From NCBI GenBank assembly GCA_009617715.1, contig VTFK01000270.1:124001-188000 (forward strand): DNA of 64,000 bases, written 5' to 3'. The notes beneath the pieces were generated by a model. The model worked only from the letters and a program-made list of their open reading frames with translations. It was not told where the DNA came from and made no database searches. This DNA comes from Plectrocnemia conspersa. Lineage: Eukaryota > Arthropoda > Insecta > Trichoptera > Polycentropodidae. Shown here piece by piece: positions 39,289 through 51,700 of this stretch; position 1 is the first letter of the stretch; the number at the start of each line of letters is the position of its first letter. The position numbers and the translations under genes are program-made.

Positions 39289-39977
39289 GAGCTGAAATTG
39301 ATTCTGATCGTCCGTCTTTTCGAACGCCTGGTTTGACTTACGGTACAACTACGGCAAATCAGTACAAGCAGACTGAACAGATGAAAAGATTCACTGCGTT
39401 ATTGGGATTGAATCAAGCTAAAAAATATATTACGACCAGTTCTTATTTGGCTAGAGGACACTTGGCACCTGACGCTGATTTCCTTTTTGGTACATGGAGT
39501 TTTGCTACTTATTTCTTTGTAAATGTGGCACCTGAATGGCAAGTTGTCAACGCTGGTAATTGGCTTAGAGTTGAAGATATGTCAAGAGATATTGCTGATA
39601 AGAGACAAGAAAACTTGACTATTTTTACGGGTACATATGGAGTTTTACAATTGAATGATGATGGGGGACAAATGGTGGATATTTATCTATTGCCCGAAAA
39701 AAAGTTACCTGTACCTAAATGGTACTGGAAAATAATATATTCTTCTCTCACTAATGAAGGAATTGCATTGATTACATTGAATAATCCTCACGTGCAATCG
39801 ATAAATAATGATGAATTATTTTGTGAGAATATTTGTACATCGACTAATTGGTATCGAGTTGAATGGAACCAATTTGATAAAGGGTTTACTTTTTGCTGTA
39901 ATGTCACTGAATTTTTAAGCGTTGTTAACACAGTGCCTTATATGAAAATCAGTAATAATCTGAAAGGTCCCCTATGA
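39289..39977 (+). CDS. dsRNase: Secreted dsRNase, exon 4 (catalytic core and C-terminus)
   Basis: The exon encodes residues 163-391 and stop TGA (39975-39977); the acceptor is ATTTTTCAG. The spliced protein is 391 residues, normal for insect members. The Endonuclease_NS core shows ARGH with general-base His220 (codon 39459-39461). It then shows [18 protein letters not shown], in which Asn250 and Glu258 lie 30 and 38 residues after the His. This equals the spacing of H89, N119 and E127 in Serratia nuclease, so the Mg-binding site looks intact. The Asp of the classic DRGH box is Ala217. [18 protein letters not shown] and the Cys-containing C-terminus ([14 protein letters not shown]) are family hallmarks. 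Known role: Mg-dependent cleavage of double-stranded RNA and DNA outside cells, in insects notably gut and haemolymph, limiting uptake of dsRNA. No inactivating break is seen. Which paralogue it is cannot be told. Confidence 0.93.
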
Positions 39978-41689
39978 TGTGTGGTTATCTCATAATTATT
40001 GGGTTGAATCGCCAAACATGATAGGCCCCCGCCCAGTCACCGAACCGTAGTAATAAGCCCAGTACTTAACGATCTTATCGCGTTCAAGCTCTACGCCTGT
40101 GTAATTAATTAAATATAGTAATTAATAAAATGCTAAAACGTACCATGTTAAATGTTTATCTAGCAGACCATTATTTAGATGGTCGAAGACATAAACTGCC
40201 CTACAAATCATTTGGGCGTATCCCCGAGCAATGTTCGCCGCTCACGAATCCTTATTATACGACTATATTTTTATTTTATTTAATTTGCAATAAAAATTTT
40301 TAAAATATTAGCTATGTTTTAGTATTTGTTATTGTAAATTTAAATGTATTTGTTTTAATAATAAAAGCATGCGACGGAAAACCCTACAATCAGCGTCTAA
40401 TTTTTGATCCAATATCACGACAATTTTAATAAAAATGTTAAATTAACTTTACTAAAATAATAAATGCAAAAATGAATAGTACTATATTTTAAATGAAATA
40501 AATATTTTAGCTTAACTTAAAAAATATACGTTATAAAATGAAAAAAATACACAATTAACATTATTTTAAATACAAAATTATCTATAAATTTATTACATTA
40601 TTACTTTGTCAAAAAAAAGTTATTAATACTATTTAAAGCCAAAATCCAGATTTATATTAAATAAATATGTACCAGAGTAGTTATGTTTTTACGTATGTGA
40701 ATATTTTGTTTTCACTATTTTTTCCTTTATAATTTGTATGTAAATTAAATATTTATAAATCTTGTCCTTGTCCAACGCATTTGTTTTCTATTTGCATTTG
40801 TAACATATTTCATTTTCATTCGTAACATATCACAAGTTAACCCTATACGTTACAACAGGGTAAACATAATCTATATCCACCAAGTAAGTAGTGAGTAAAC
40901 TATGCCGAGAATATGCATTGCAAATTGATTTAAAATGCATTAAAAAGTATAAAGGAAGATTTACTCATGTGCGCATATCTTCATGAAAAAAAACATAAGA
41001 GAAGTTATATTCAACTGAATTAATGATTACATTATAAAATATGAGATATTATATGTTGAAAGAAGTGCTCGGGCAATGGTAGGAAAGATGAAGGAAAATG
41101 TATCACGTATTTTGCAAGTAGCTACAAGAGTCATTGTATATTTAAAAAAAAATTAAAAATATTGTGAAGCAGTAAAAATTATATATATGTAAAATCTCGA
41201 CTTTTTAATCCAAGGTAATAAATATTTTTTGTGATGAAATGGATAGTGAACATAACGCACTTTTATTAAATACTGAAGTGAAATGGCTATCTTTTTATAC
41301 TACTCCTAAAAAAACGTATTCCATTTCACACTACTAAATAACACAAGAAATATTTTTTTAAATATTTAACAAATTTACTAAAATTGAACTCTTGGATCCA
41401 TTTAGCCAGAATTTTTAATTTGTCACTTATCAAAATAGCACATGAATTAATATAAAAATAATTTTATAAACACTAAAAAACCGAAAAATTTAGTGTTAAA
41501 TATAAAACATAGAATTCACGGATTTGTATATTTACATTATTCTGATAAATTATATATATTATATATACAGATAATTTATAGATTTATTAAAGTCAAAGTA
41601 AACATATTTTAAAATAAGCCACCATCAATTCAACACACTCACGCCTTGATTAGCTAATTAAAAATCGAAATTAATCATAGAGGACGAAC
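39978..41689 (+). other. dsRNase 3' region and AT-rich intergenic DNA
   Basis: A polyadenylation-type AATAAA lies at 40124-40129, about 150 nt after the stop. The stretch 39985-40260 is somewhat GC-richer (for example GGCCCCCGCCCAGTCACC near 40023) and spans this signal, so part of it may be 3' UTR. From 40260 to 41690 I see only AT-rich sequence. Confidence 0.4.
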
Positions 41690-42185
41690 CACGTCCTTTG
41701 TCGGGCCAGTGTCGTTATTCGAATTTGCATTTGAATGACTGTTTACATTGAGATCGCTTTATTGTTCCCATGACACTTGCGCGTAATAAGTTCGGTGTGA
41801 CTTCGTTGCGCCCCCTTTTCCGCGGGGGTCGCCTTTGCCCCCCTTCCCCTCGATCGGGGCCGAGCCCCGCGTGAATAATTGACTCGACACACTTGTCCAA
41901 AGGCGTGATTAAATCAATACGACGTATCAATTATTTAAATGGAAGAAGCTGGTCGGACCTGCGGTTGTTATCGCGGTAGGTGCAAAGAAGTTATCCAATC
42001 TTGGCGGGGAAGTATTTCGTGGGAAAGGGGCACGTCTCTTAGGAATATGGCTGGTGGTCGTGGAAAGTAATACAAAATCATTTTCCCGACATTCGGCTGT
42101 GAGCGGAATAAATAACGTCGCCGGGCAAAAATGTGAAGATGGAACAGGGCCGGCTTAGAGTTGAGATTCATTGCTCGTTTCATAT
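41690..42185. promoter_or_regulatory. GC-rich island with POU octamer and Fox sites
   Basis: This is the first of a series of islands running to 63.4 kb. It holds a perfect POU octamer ATTTGCAT at 41723-41730 and a Fox core TGTTTAC at 41740-41746, ten bases after the octamer. A very GC-rich core follows at about 41808-41870 (CCGCGGGGG, CGATCGGGGCC). Short open frames on the minus strand have no domain. It is an enhancer candidate, by inference. Confidence 0.35.
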
Positions 42186-43469
42186 TTATCTGTATTGGAT
42201 ATTTTTATTATTAAAAAACATAATGCATGTAAAAAATACAATGAAAGCTGGCATAATTTTAGCAATATAGCTATGTTTAAAAAAATTGATCATATATTTT
42301 AGAAAATAAAATAAATTATTAAAAAGAAAAACAAGACCTTTGTATAAAATCAAAACAGGCGATAAGGCAACAGAAAATATGTAAACTTCACAATGCTTTT
42401 AATGTGCGTACTTTTTCACTATAAAATGCTAATTTCGATAATATTAATAATTTTACAAACATACATGTGTAAAATTTTGTCATTTTTACAATTTAATAAG
42501 AGTAAAAATAAAATGTATAAATATAAAAATTATAAAATAAAATGCTAATTAAGTAAATTTAGCTGTAGATCTAAAACCATTGATATGTGTTTTAATCTGT
42601 TAAAACAGTCACACAATTGGGCCACATTTGCCAAAAAATAATTGTCAAGGACCGCATATGGAAATTATTATTTTTTCTACAGAGAAATCTATATTACCAA
42701 TGAATCGATTACCACTTTACTTTTCATTTAAAAAATAATAGCATATTATTTTTAATGTGAAAACTGAGCTTGTTTTTTTTTTTGATCAGTGCAGCAATAT
42801 CTGGTTTATTAATAGAAGTAGCGATGCAAAGATTTTTGTTTAAATTTACCTTTTGTAAGCTTCATGCAATATAAAATGGAGGTTCAAAAAAAAACATCAT
42901 ATATAAGGCATATTCTTAGAGTGCAGAATATTTTTTATTATGCAGTTATAAACTTCTATACTTGCATAAATAATTCTTAAAATTTCATATATGATTTAAG
43001 CTTTATGCATTATATCTGCAAATTTGCAGGCAGCATGTTGATGTCAAATAATATTAAAATATTAAATATTCTAAAATTTTATGACATTTATATTTTTATG
43101 TTATGTGTTTATGCATTCATTATATTTGCGATTTTTTTTGTTACTTTAGTTTTTTTGTGAAAATTTATTTATTTTGTAAATCTTCTGTTGAAACATTTGA
43201 GTTAATTCTTTGCGTTACAAATGGGTCAACACAATCTAGATTTATTAAGTAAGTAGTGAAACACCAGACTGAATTCAAAGTCTGTAAATCATTGACATCA
43301 ATTTTATTAATTTTAAACTATAAATTAAAATTTTAGAATCTACTCTCAAAGTCATGTGATCTACTCTTTAAAATCTACTCTTAATTGAATCTACAAACGT
43401 TTAGAGTTATTGTAAATGATAAAATGAACCAATAATTTCGACATCAGTTCAATTTAAATGGTCCAATTC

Positions 43470-44040
43470 TTATGCACGAAAACGCACGACCACACATTAA
43501 TTCTATATACTTATTTTTTTATAATAAGATATTTTATAATAATATCGCCATGTTTAGACACGTTATTCAAAGCCACCAAAATTCGTTTACATCACACGGC
43601 TTTAATCAATTAATCACGCGAAACTTTGTATCGTCAATTTGTTACGCGACAACCGATCGATCAGAAGCGCACGTCAAAACTCTCAAACAAAAATACGTTC
43701 AGTGGCACAAACATTAACATCCTTCGAACTAGTAGGAAAGGCTATAGCTGTAAATTTATTCGGAATCCCGTCATTTTTGGCTCTCCCGCGCGAGATTTGG
43801 CATTGTGCAGTGTAACGATTGTTATTCGGGGGCCGTCGGAGCATCCCGCGGGAATCCGTCCCGGCAGCGACGTCCCGTGAATTCTAAGGGACGGCCTGAC
43901 CGCCCTGTGACATCCGTAATAAATGTTCTTGTCATTGTTGCCGATATGTTCGAATTCTTTACCACCGGCGCCCAAAAGCCGCCTATTTTCAAATTGTGCA
44001 AATCAACGATAGGACCAAAACCGATCCTTTCGTAGAAGAA
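43470..44040. promoter_or_regulatory. GC-richer noncoding island
   Basis: About 550 bp whose right half is markedly GC-rich (GGGGGCCGTCGGAGC near 43829, GGGACGGCCTGACCG near 43890). Open frames overlap on both strands, none convincing. It also has ATCAATTAATCACG homeodomain-like cores near 43605. It is a regulatory candidate. Confidence 0.3.
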
Positions 44041-44529
44041 AATTTACTGTTTTTGTACTTTTTAATGTGAAATGATTTTAATTTTAATGATTGAGATTGA
44101 TTTGGAAATTCAAAGATGTCCATGGTCCATTAAGGCGATTTGCAGTCACAGCTAGGTGGCAGTCCGTTTAATGTTTCAAACTATGGGGGAAATGCAACGC
44201 ATTTATAATGCAAAAGTCAACGATTAAGGTTGATGCATTCACCTGCTCGCATAGATGTTCGTTTATTAGGTATTATTAAAAATTATATTATCAACTTTTT
44301 GGTTATAAATGATAGATTAGTGCATATTAGGGATTCCGCTCTGAAATTTCTCAAAAATGAGATTATTTCAAAACTTTTTTCATATTTGTGTTGGTGCTAG
44401 AAAAATATAAAACATTTAAATTTTAATTCATTATATTATCATTATTTGTACAATATAATATATAACATATCAAAAGTATACATCAAACCACTTAAAACGT
44501 CTTTAAAATAAAACACAATTTCAATGGCC

Positions 44530-44995
44530 AAAAAGACCGATATGCACCTGGCGGCAAACTTACGAGATAATGGATTCTGATCATACAAATGGCTAAATTC
44601 ATTTTTTAAAGCCACTGATAAAAGAGAAACCAGAACGGGCAGTCCAAGCTTACACAGTTAATACTGCCCTAGCGTAAGAGTATTACGTCTTTGACTGATT
44701 GAGAGTTCAGAAGCCCCGAAAAATCACTAAAAACTAGCTTCAGAAAAACAGCTTACGCCCTCAGAAAGTTCACAGAAACCACACATCCATAAAGGCCCAC
44801 CACTATAACTACGCCTTTCGCCCACAAACCTACAACTGTAGCACCTACAACTGCACCTATATAGTGACTAGACCACAGTGACACAGAGGGCCTGCTCCCT
44901 CCAGAGAAGGCCTATGCCACAACGCCTACGCTACAGTTTCAGCATTTTCTGGAGCGCCCGCATCACCAGAGGGTCTTTGTAGCAGCATTATTATT
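44530..44995. other. GC-richer stretch of unknown nature
   Basis: About 460 bp of raised GC contains internal near-repeats, such as CCTACAACTGTAGCACC followed by CCTACAACTGCACC. No long open frame exists on either strand. It could be an old transposable-element fragment or regulatory DNA; the sequence does not decide. Confidence 0.25.
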
Positions 44996-45439
44996 GAAAA
45001 TGTTTTTAAAATAATTTTATATTTTAAGGGCCTAATTTGTGTCTCAACTGTATTCACAAACTTCGAAAATGTTTGAGAAAATATAAAAATAATTTGGTAA
45101 ATGTTGAAATATGAAGTATTGGTATTCTAGGATTTTCTTAATAGTTTCCACTTTTTTGAAAATGTGCCACCAGTGGCAGCTACATTTCCATATATTTATA
45201 TGTAATAATTAATATATGCTTACAAAAATACTTTTAAAATTTTTTCCGGCGGCTGCAAAATTACACTCCAAACCTGAAATTTCGACCATTTTTTATCTTT
45301 AAAAATGTTACTAAACATAAATTAAAAAAAAAGATTGGCAAAAATGATATAAGATATTAATATTGTAATATAATCTATTATAAAAAAAGTGGATGCAAAA
45401 ATTATATTTTTTATTTTAAATAATGCATATGACCAAAAG

Positions 45440-46010
45440 TAAAATTATCAGCCCAATTTTGCTATGCAACATGGCTGCGAGCTGATTAATATTTACATTA
45501 CCAGCGCTGAGAAATAATTGACCGTGTGTACTGACACACGTAACACCGGCACGTGCACTGTGACCCATCAATATGCAACATTGCCAATTGCCTGAACCAC
45601 ATTAGTGGATCTCAGAGAAGCTAGACACTCACGATACAATATATCACTTACACGTTGACTGTGTCCAAATATAAACAGCCCAATATTACATTATTTACAT
45701 CTAAATCGAACAGTTGTAGCGAGCAAGAGAGAAAAAAATCGTATCGATATTTATGTGCAAAAGCATAAAGGGGTAATTTCAGGAGCGAGGCCATGAAACA
45801 AACACTTTTATAAATGTGCCACGTTCTGGGTAATTTGTTGCAATCTGTCGTAGCCATTGCCTGGTTCATTTTTTTCGCAACAGAAGAGGGAACGAATGGA
45901 ATAACAAATTGATGATCATTTCACGGCGCCATTCATCTGCAGTTGGGGACCGAGTTCATCTGTACAATAACGAGTGTGAATGACCCTAGCACCGTTTATA
46001 GGTTATATAT
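45440..46010. promoter_or_regulatory. GC-richer noncoding island
   Basis: About 570 bp of raised GC has inverted CACACG/CGTGTG words around 45523-45542 and GATTAATATTTACATTA homeodomain/Fox-like cores near 45482. The 73-codon minus-strand frame is unsupported. It is an enhancer candidate. Confidence 0.28.
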
Positions 46011-46119
46011 GATTGTATAGGTAAATATTTGACATATTTAAAAATATTTGTATCACTTTTAAAAATAAATAAATTATTATAAAAAATTGTTTCATAATGA
46101 AAAAAACTGATTTTTTAAT

Positions 46120-46460
46120 AAATTTTACCAAAACTTAACCTAAATCAATTAACCAAACTCAACTTAACCTAATGTCAAGTTCTAAAATCAACCACAGTTT
46201 TTGAACTTTTATTATGTTTATTCATTTAGGTTAGGTTTCTATTTGGTTTAATTTATTTTAAATATTGTATTTTGTCAAAATTATCACAATTTTGTAAATA
46301 TCTGATTATGTGGAAATACACGTATCAGTTCACATGTATAATTTTACTGCTACTGAACTGTGAAATTGTAAACCAATTGTTCGATACATTTTAACTGGCT
46401 AAGTTATTGAAATTATATTTATACTAGTGAAAATATAATTTTACTGGTAACACACATTCA
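46120..46460. repeat. Copy of the dispersed repeat family also at 18.9-19.8 kb
   Basis: TTATATTTATACTAGTGAAAATATA near 46420 matches the block near 19510. The CTAACC/TTAGGTTAGGTTT words near 46135-46235 also have counterparts near 19610-19690. Class unknown. Confidence 0.5.
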
Positions 46461-47420
46461 CTGTAACATATACATACCTATGTATATAGATTTTAGCTTT
46501 GTACGAGTAAAATAGAAAGATTTTTTTGATAAATTTGTAGACTAGTTATTAAAATTTAAATTTTATTTTATTAGAACTTTTGAATAAAATCATGCCAAGT
46601 TGAATAAGTAAAAAATAGGAATATAAATGTTTTGGAATAAATCCAAAATATTATAGATTTTAAATATGTTTAGTTTATTATTAATTTTAAATAAAGTGAA
46701 AACTTTTTGAAAACTGATCTCAGTATGACGAAATATTTTGTTTCGAATTTAAAAATGACGTTATAACTTGACACAATATTTTTAGGAATTCAGTTCATCA
46801 TTGACTTGGCGTGTGCCAGATGTGTTCAAAAGTGACATTACAGGTGTTTCGCTGACCCTCAAATTTTTTTTATAAAACATTTTTATCACAATTTTTTTTG
46901 TTTCATACAGTATTCTTAAACATGGACAAAATACGATCTGTCAACCTTATAAGAGGTTATTTCAATGCTGTGGTAATATGGTAATTCAAAATAAAATAAA
47001 AATATATCATCTTCCTTACATTCAATATAACGAATTTTCAGTACACCGAAATTTATTCATTGGTTCCGTGAGCTTCGCTTTTATGAGATTTCACTGTAGA
47101 ATTTTAAATTTATTATTATCTAGCTAAGTTTTAAACCTATTCATAAATGATATACAATTATAATTAAATATCTAAGTTTCAAATCTAACGTAAAATAATA
47201 TTAAATGTTTTCTTTTGGAAATATTTAGACAAGTTGTAAACCTATTTTCAAATGAGTTGAAAATGTAAAGTAGTTTTTTATAGATTAAACCATTTTGATT
47301 ATCATTAAAAATCCTAAATAATAATGTTTAATTTGAACTATTAAATTTAAAAAAATCAGAACGAAGCAAAAATAATATTTAAAACCCAAAAAGTTGAGGG
47401 TCCGGTATTCGCACACGCGA

Positions 47421-47459
47421 TAGCTTCGGTACCTCACGATAGTGAGATACCGACAGCTA
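47421..47459. repeat. Hairpin with 17-18-bp arms
   Basis: TAGCTTCGGTACCTCAC (47421-47437) pairs with GTGAGATACCGACAGCTA (47442-47459) across a GATA loop, with one single-base bulge and one mismatch. The mismatch becomes a G-U pair if the minus strand is transcribed. Confidence 0.7.
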
Positions 47460-47559
47460 GTAAATCCAAAATGTATTTAATATTGAAAAAAATATATTTA
47501 TTATTTCCATGTTATTTTAAGTACTATATTATTTTATTTATTAATAATCTAAGTAATAA

Positions 47560-47900
47560 TAGATTTAGTGAAATATAATGTTTTACAAATAGTATAGCAC
47601 TTGGCGCGGAAACATTTGTCGCCTCGTTAACTACCATAAAAATATCGTTCCTAACAATAAATTGATTTCTATAGAACACGCAGTTCCCTGTCTCCATTTT
47701 TATGGAAATAGTTATTATAGCAGAAGAATATAACGTTTCATTGAAATGATTCGATTTATAGGGGGCGTTCATAATCGCGAACCATTGTTCGTGTGATCCA
47801 TCAACACAAGGGGGTGACATATTTATTTTTAACAGAATATACACATATATGGATGTGTTATACCATACATGTACTACATATGGCCATTTTTGGATAAAGA
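47560..47900. other. GC-richer stretch with a 126-codon minus-strand frame
   Basis: The minus-strand open frame at 47524-47904 is the longest unassigned frame in the region, but it shows no domain, promoter or splice support. Its composition is irregular. It is more likely a regulatory island than a gene. Confidence 0.25.
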
Positions 47901-48309
47901 ACAATTAATTTAGTGGCATAAGGCAACGTTAAAAAAATGTTACATATTTTTAAAAACAATACACATAGTAGCTAGCAGATATTTGTAAAATAAAACAATA
48001 ATCATAGTTAAACAAACATATTAAAAGTAATTTAGGAATATATAAATATAATTAACAATTAAGTAAATGATAAAATTTTAATTTATTAATCTTCATGGTT
48101 TCTTAATTACTGTATAATTTTTTTATAAAGTTAAATAAGTTTGCTTATATTTATATAAATCTAGGAGCATTTATATATATGGGTTTACGAAACTGCTTCA
48201 AATCCCTCATGAATTGGTTTTATATTTTCTTAGTATACTCACCCTACCAAGCCATATTATATAAACATAATATGTGATACTAATGCTACTAACTCTATCT
48301 CATAATTAT

Positions 48310-48970
48310 GTTTCAGAGCCTAATTAAAATGTTCTTATTACCGTGAAACCGCACAACGGCCGGGTAAGACGCTAATCGAATATAACCTTTACTGATTCCT
48401 TGGGGTCCCTCAAGCCTTCCTACGTCCACCCGCCCATAAAGCCTTACATAATTTCTCTCCAAAACTTGAACCATCTTGGACCGGATGCCTAAGTTTGCCC
48501 CATCCGCTTTCGTTCGTGTAATGCAGCTCAATCCCCGAGACAATTAATAACTTCTGACCGATTACAAGAGCTTGCGGTTAAACGTACATAGTATACTATA
48601 TATTATATGTAATATATTGTTATTATTCTAGTCGAAAAATAGGAGTTAATTCTCATATTAACCGAGCAAACAGGGCAATGCTTTTAGTGGTTAACGGCCG
48701 GAAAAACAAAATGCGGACATTACGAGTTTACAATTTGCATAAGGTACAGGCCTCAAATGACTTATTAAGTCGTCACGTGGCCGTGTTTACATAATGGCAG
48801 TGTATTAGGGTTCACATTAGGGCTGGTGACATTAAACAAAGGGTTCGTGTCCGCGCCTAATGAAGAAATGTATCGGACCTTTCTGATCTTTACGGCTGCC
48901 CTTATTGCGTATAATATCACGACACATCCGAGTCGTTTGTGGCTCGAGGTTAAATTAAGGACGAAGTGAA
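48310..48970. promoter_or_regulatory. GC-rich island with POU octamer, E-box and Fox sites
   Basis: Within 60 bp lie a perfect octamer ATTTGCAT (48733-48740), CACGTG (48774-48779) and TGTTTAC (48784-48790). The octamer-Fox pairing also occurs at 41.72 kb. Dense mixed-composition noncoding sequence surrounds them. It is a strong enhancer candidate by composition; function inferred. Confidence 0.4.
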
Positions 48971-49233
48971 ATTTAATAAATTAAAAATAAATAGCATGTT
49001 CAAGAACCCACTAATATATGATTTTTTCTATATTATAATATAGTTTACAAAACATACATAAATAATTGAAATATTTATTATAAGAATCGAATCTAAAAAA
49101 TAGTTTAATAGCGATGCTTGACACGCACGTTTTTTTTATATTCATAAATTATTATTAAGTTGAAACAGTTATAATGCGGTCACACAATTCATGCCAAAAT
49201 GGATTAAAAGTATAATATATATTAAATTTATGC

Positions 49234-49350
49234 TGTAGTACAACACTATAGTAGGCTTAAAGTCGTTCAAAGATTGAATTAAACTCTTGGCGATGGGCTA
49301 ATTTGATAAACTAAATCTTACGATTGAATTGGAAATGGCTGCTTTATCTG
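49234..49350 (+). repeat. SINE-B copy (diverged)
   Basis: GTAGTACAACACTATAG, then AAAGATTGAATTAAACTCTTGG and an ATGGCTGCTTTATC word follow the order of the 28.9-kb copy (GTAGTGCTGC, then GGTTCGAGTT and AACTCTTGG, then GCAGCTGTTTTCTC). It is a degenerate copy. Confidence 0.5.
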
Positions 49351-50039
49351 GCCTTTGAAAGTGTCTGTTTTTTATTTAAAGGAAGTTTGACTTAATAGGT
49401 GTAACAAAATGTGGAAAGGAAAATGTAGTAAAAAAATAAATCGTATGAATGATGTTTGGGATTAATATCTAAAAAAAGATATTGAAGAAAATTGTGTTTC
49501 TTAGCAAGAAATATTTTCGAGACTTAGGAGCAAAATGCTGATTGTATAAAATTATGATTTCTTATTTTCCTAGGTTTCCCTAGAATTTCTATTAAATTTT
49601 TTTTTATTAAAAATTAAATTTATACAAGTATTTTTCAAATGTTTTACAAGCAATGCAAAAGTTCAAAATAAGTAGTTGCTTAAATCCGCTAAATTCATAG
49701 CTGAATTTAAAATAGGTAGTGATAAAAGGGACAGTGGTTTTCAATTAACACTCTGAAAACATTGTTTGCCAATACAAGTTTTATGGCCGACTCTAGGAAT
49801 TATGGCAAATAATATGCTTTGATTTCCTCGAACATTTATCGATTAACCAAAAAAATAGGAATGCAAGGACCAATGATTTGAAAATGATTATATTATTACG
49901 TCTTTGGTAATGATTTTTTCGCAAGCTACATGAAACAAATATTAAAATAATAAAATATCTCGTATTAATAATATTATAGTTTGTGGGGTATTATTCTTAA
50001 AACTTGCATTAATTTACTGTGACCAAAATGATCATCTAT

Positions 50040-50398
50040 TACCAAGAAAAAAAGACAATATCGTATAGACCACACAAAAGCCAATGTTACGACCAGAGAA
50101 AATCACATAAATAACACGTGTGTACTCCGTCATTGAAATTACTGTAAATATTCTATGTCATTGAAAGAATATTTATTTGTTGTGAAACGGTCACGGATAT
50201 ATTGAATTACCGTATATACAAATTCCCGTTGTAGTATACGACCTTGGACAATGCCCATCAAGCAAATGTCACCTTCTAAATGCGTATACCTATTTCGTTG
50301 TTCTAAAAACGAGTATATCTAATGGCTGGATTATCACTGCATGATTGTGATTGGTCAGCAAGCTTTGCAGCCAAATACTTTGGCGCAACATATGTAAA
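50040..50398. other. GC-richer noncoding island
   Basis: About 360 bp contains GACCACAC (Runt-type), CACGTG-like ACACGTGTG and GATTGTGATTGG words. No coding content. It is a regulatory candidate on composition. Confidence 0.25.
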
Positions 50399-50450
50399 TA
50401 TAATATAATAAGACTAAATAGATTCCACCTGCGTCTCACTGGCTACTAAA
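50399..50450. repeat. Dispersed repeat end, partner at 62.1 kb
   Basis: TAATATAATAAGACTAAATA followed by GATTCCACCTGCGTCTCACTGGCTAC parallels the segment at 62.12-62.19 kb (GATTTCACCTGCGTCACACCGACTAC). The element class was not identified. Confidence 0.5.
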
Positions 50451-51259
50451 AAATGATTGAATTTCTTTGGTTGATAAAAAAGTATTAAAATAGTCTGAAA
50501 TTTTAAATTTTAAACAAAAAAATCATAAAATATTTTATCTATCTAAAAGTAGTGCCATTCCATAATACAGTGAACTCATTATCTATTAATAACATAAGTA
50601 AATATAGTTAAGAACAAATATAGAAAAGCTGTAAATGTAATTTTAAATATGATCTAAAAGTCTTTTTTTATTAAATCTTAGTATTTATCAACTTTTTAAA
50701 TAAAAATAAAAATATTTTTTTTATGTTTAAAAAACTCATTATACATATTTAAAAATAAAAATATCATGAAATACCTCTTTCCTCAATGTTTTTTTAATAA
50801 TTTTGTAATGCAAAGATATGAAAATCATAAGACAGTGCTTCAGCATAAGTACTGATGAAAATCTTAATATAGATGATATAATGATTTTTTAAATTACAGA
50901 TATTAATTTTAAATTGAATTTTAAATTTGCTTAAAGTTAAGAAACATTAGGTTAATTTAGAACTAGTTTAAGGTATTTATTTTTAGTATATTTATACATG
51001 TAAATGAATAATAACCAGGAACTTGATTTTTAAATAAAATTACAAAAATCCTTAAATGTTATATTAACATACAAATATGTTGAATTAATGTGAGAATATC
51101 GATTTATAAAATTCCAAAAACTACTGGGAATCAGCAGTTTTAAAAATGATATACTCATAAGTGAAATCAATAAATACTTAAATTTAATAAATATTTTAAT
51201 ATATATTCTTTGCTATAAAATTTTTATAAAGTTTAAATAAATTTCAGCACTTATTTATT

Positions 51260-51700
51260 AAAGGATGCATGAAACGGTACCGTATCGCGAATGACCCGTC
51301 AGCACAGCACCCTGGCGACCCAAAGTGACAATTTATCATGACTCCAAGAAGACCGTTTCGTCCGTATCAACCCCTACAAGGTAAAGCCATTTGCATGCGG
51401 ACTCCAGGGGACACATATTCCTGAGCTTTTACCTCTCTCCAAAAAGCTCACCTGCCGTTGAAGAAGGAAGTTGCGCACTTGACGACACATTTCGCGCACC
51501 ACACATAATTTTATGTAATGACGCAATAGATACCAAATGGAAAATCTGAAATATGAACACATGTCCGAAGTATTGGGTATCGTGCAATCTCTACACGAAA
51601 ATCTGACATTTTGAATTGCGAGGGATCCCCACAGATAATAGCACCACTTCATTATCCACCGCACCGCACTTCGTTATTTATGAATGATGAGCTCTAAGTA
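51260..51700. promoter_or_regulatory. GC-rich noncoding island
   Basis: About 430 bp of clearly raised GC with sharp edges starts at AAACGGTACCGTATCGCG. The 96-codon minus-strand frame has no domain. It is a candidate regulatory element. Confidence 0.28.

Noticed and set aside
47524..47904. 126-codon minus-strand open frame as a gene
   Set aside because: No recognisable domain, no promoter and no splice partners; most likely chance within an island.
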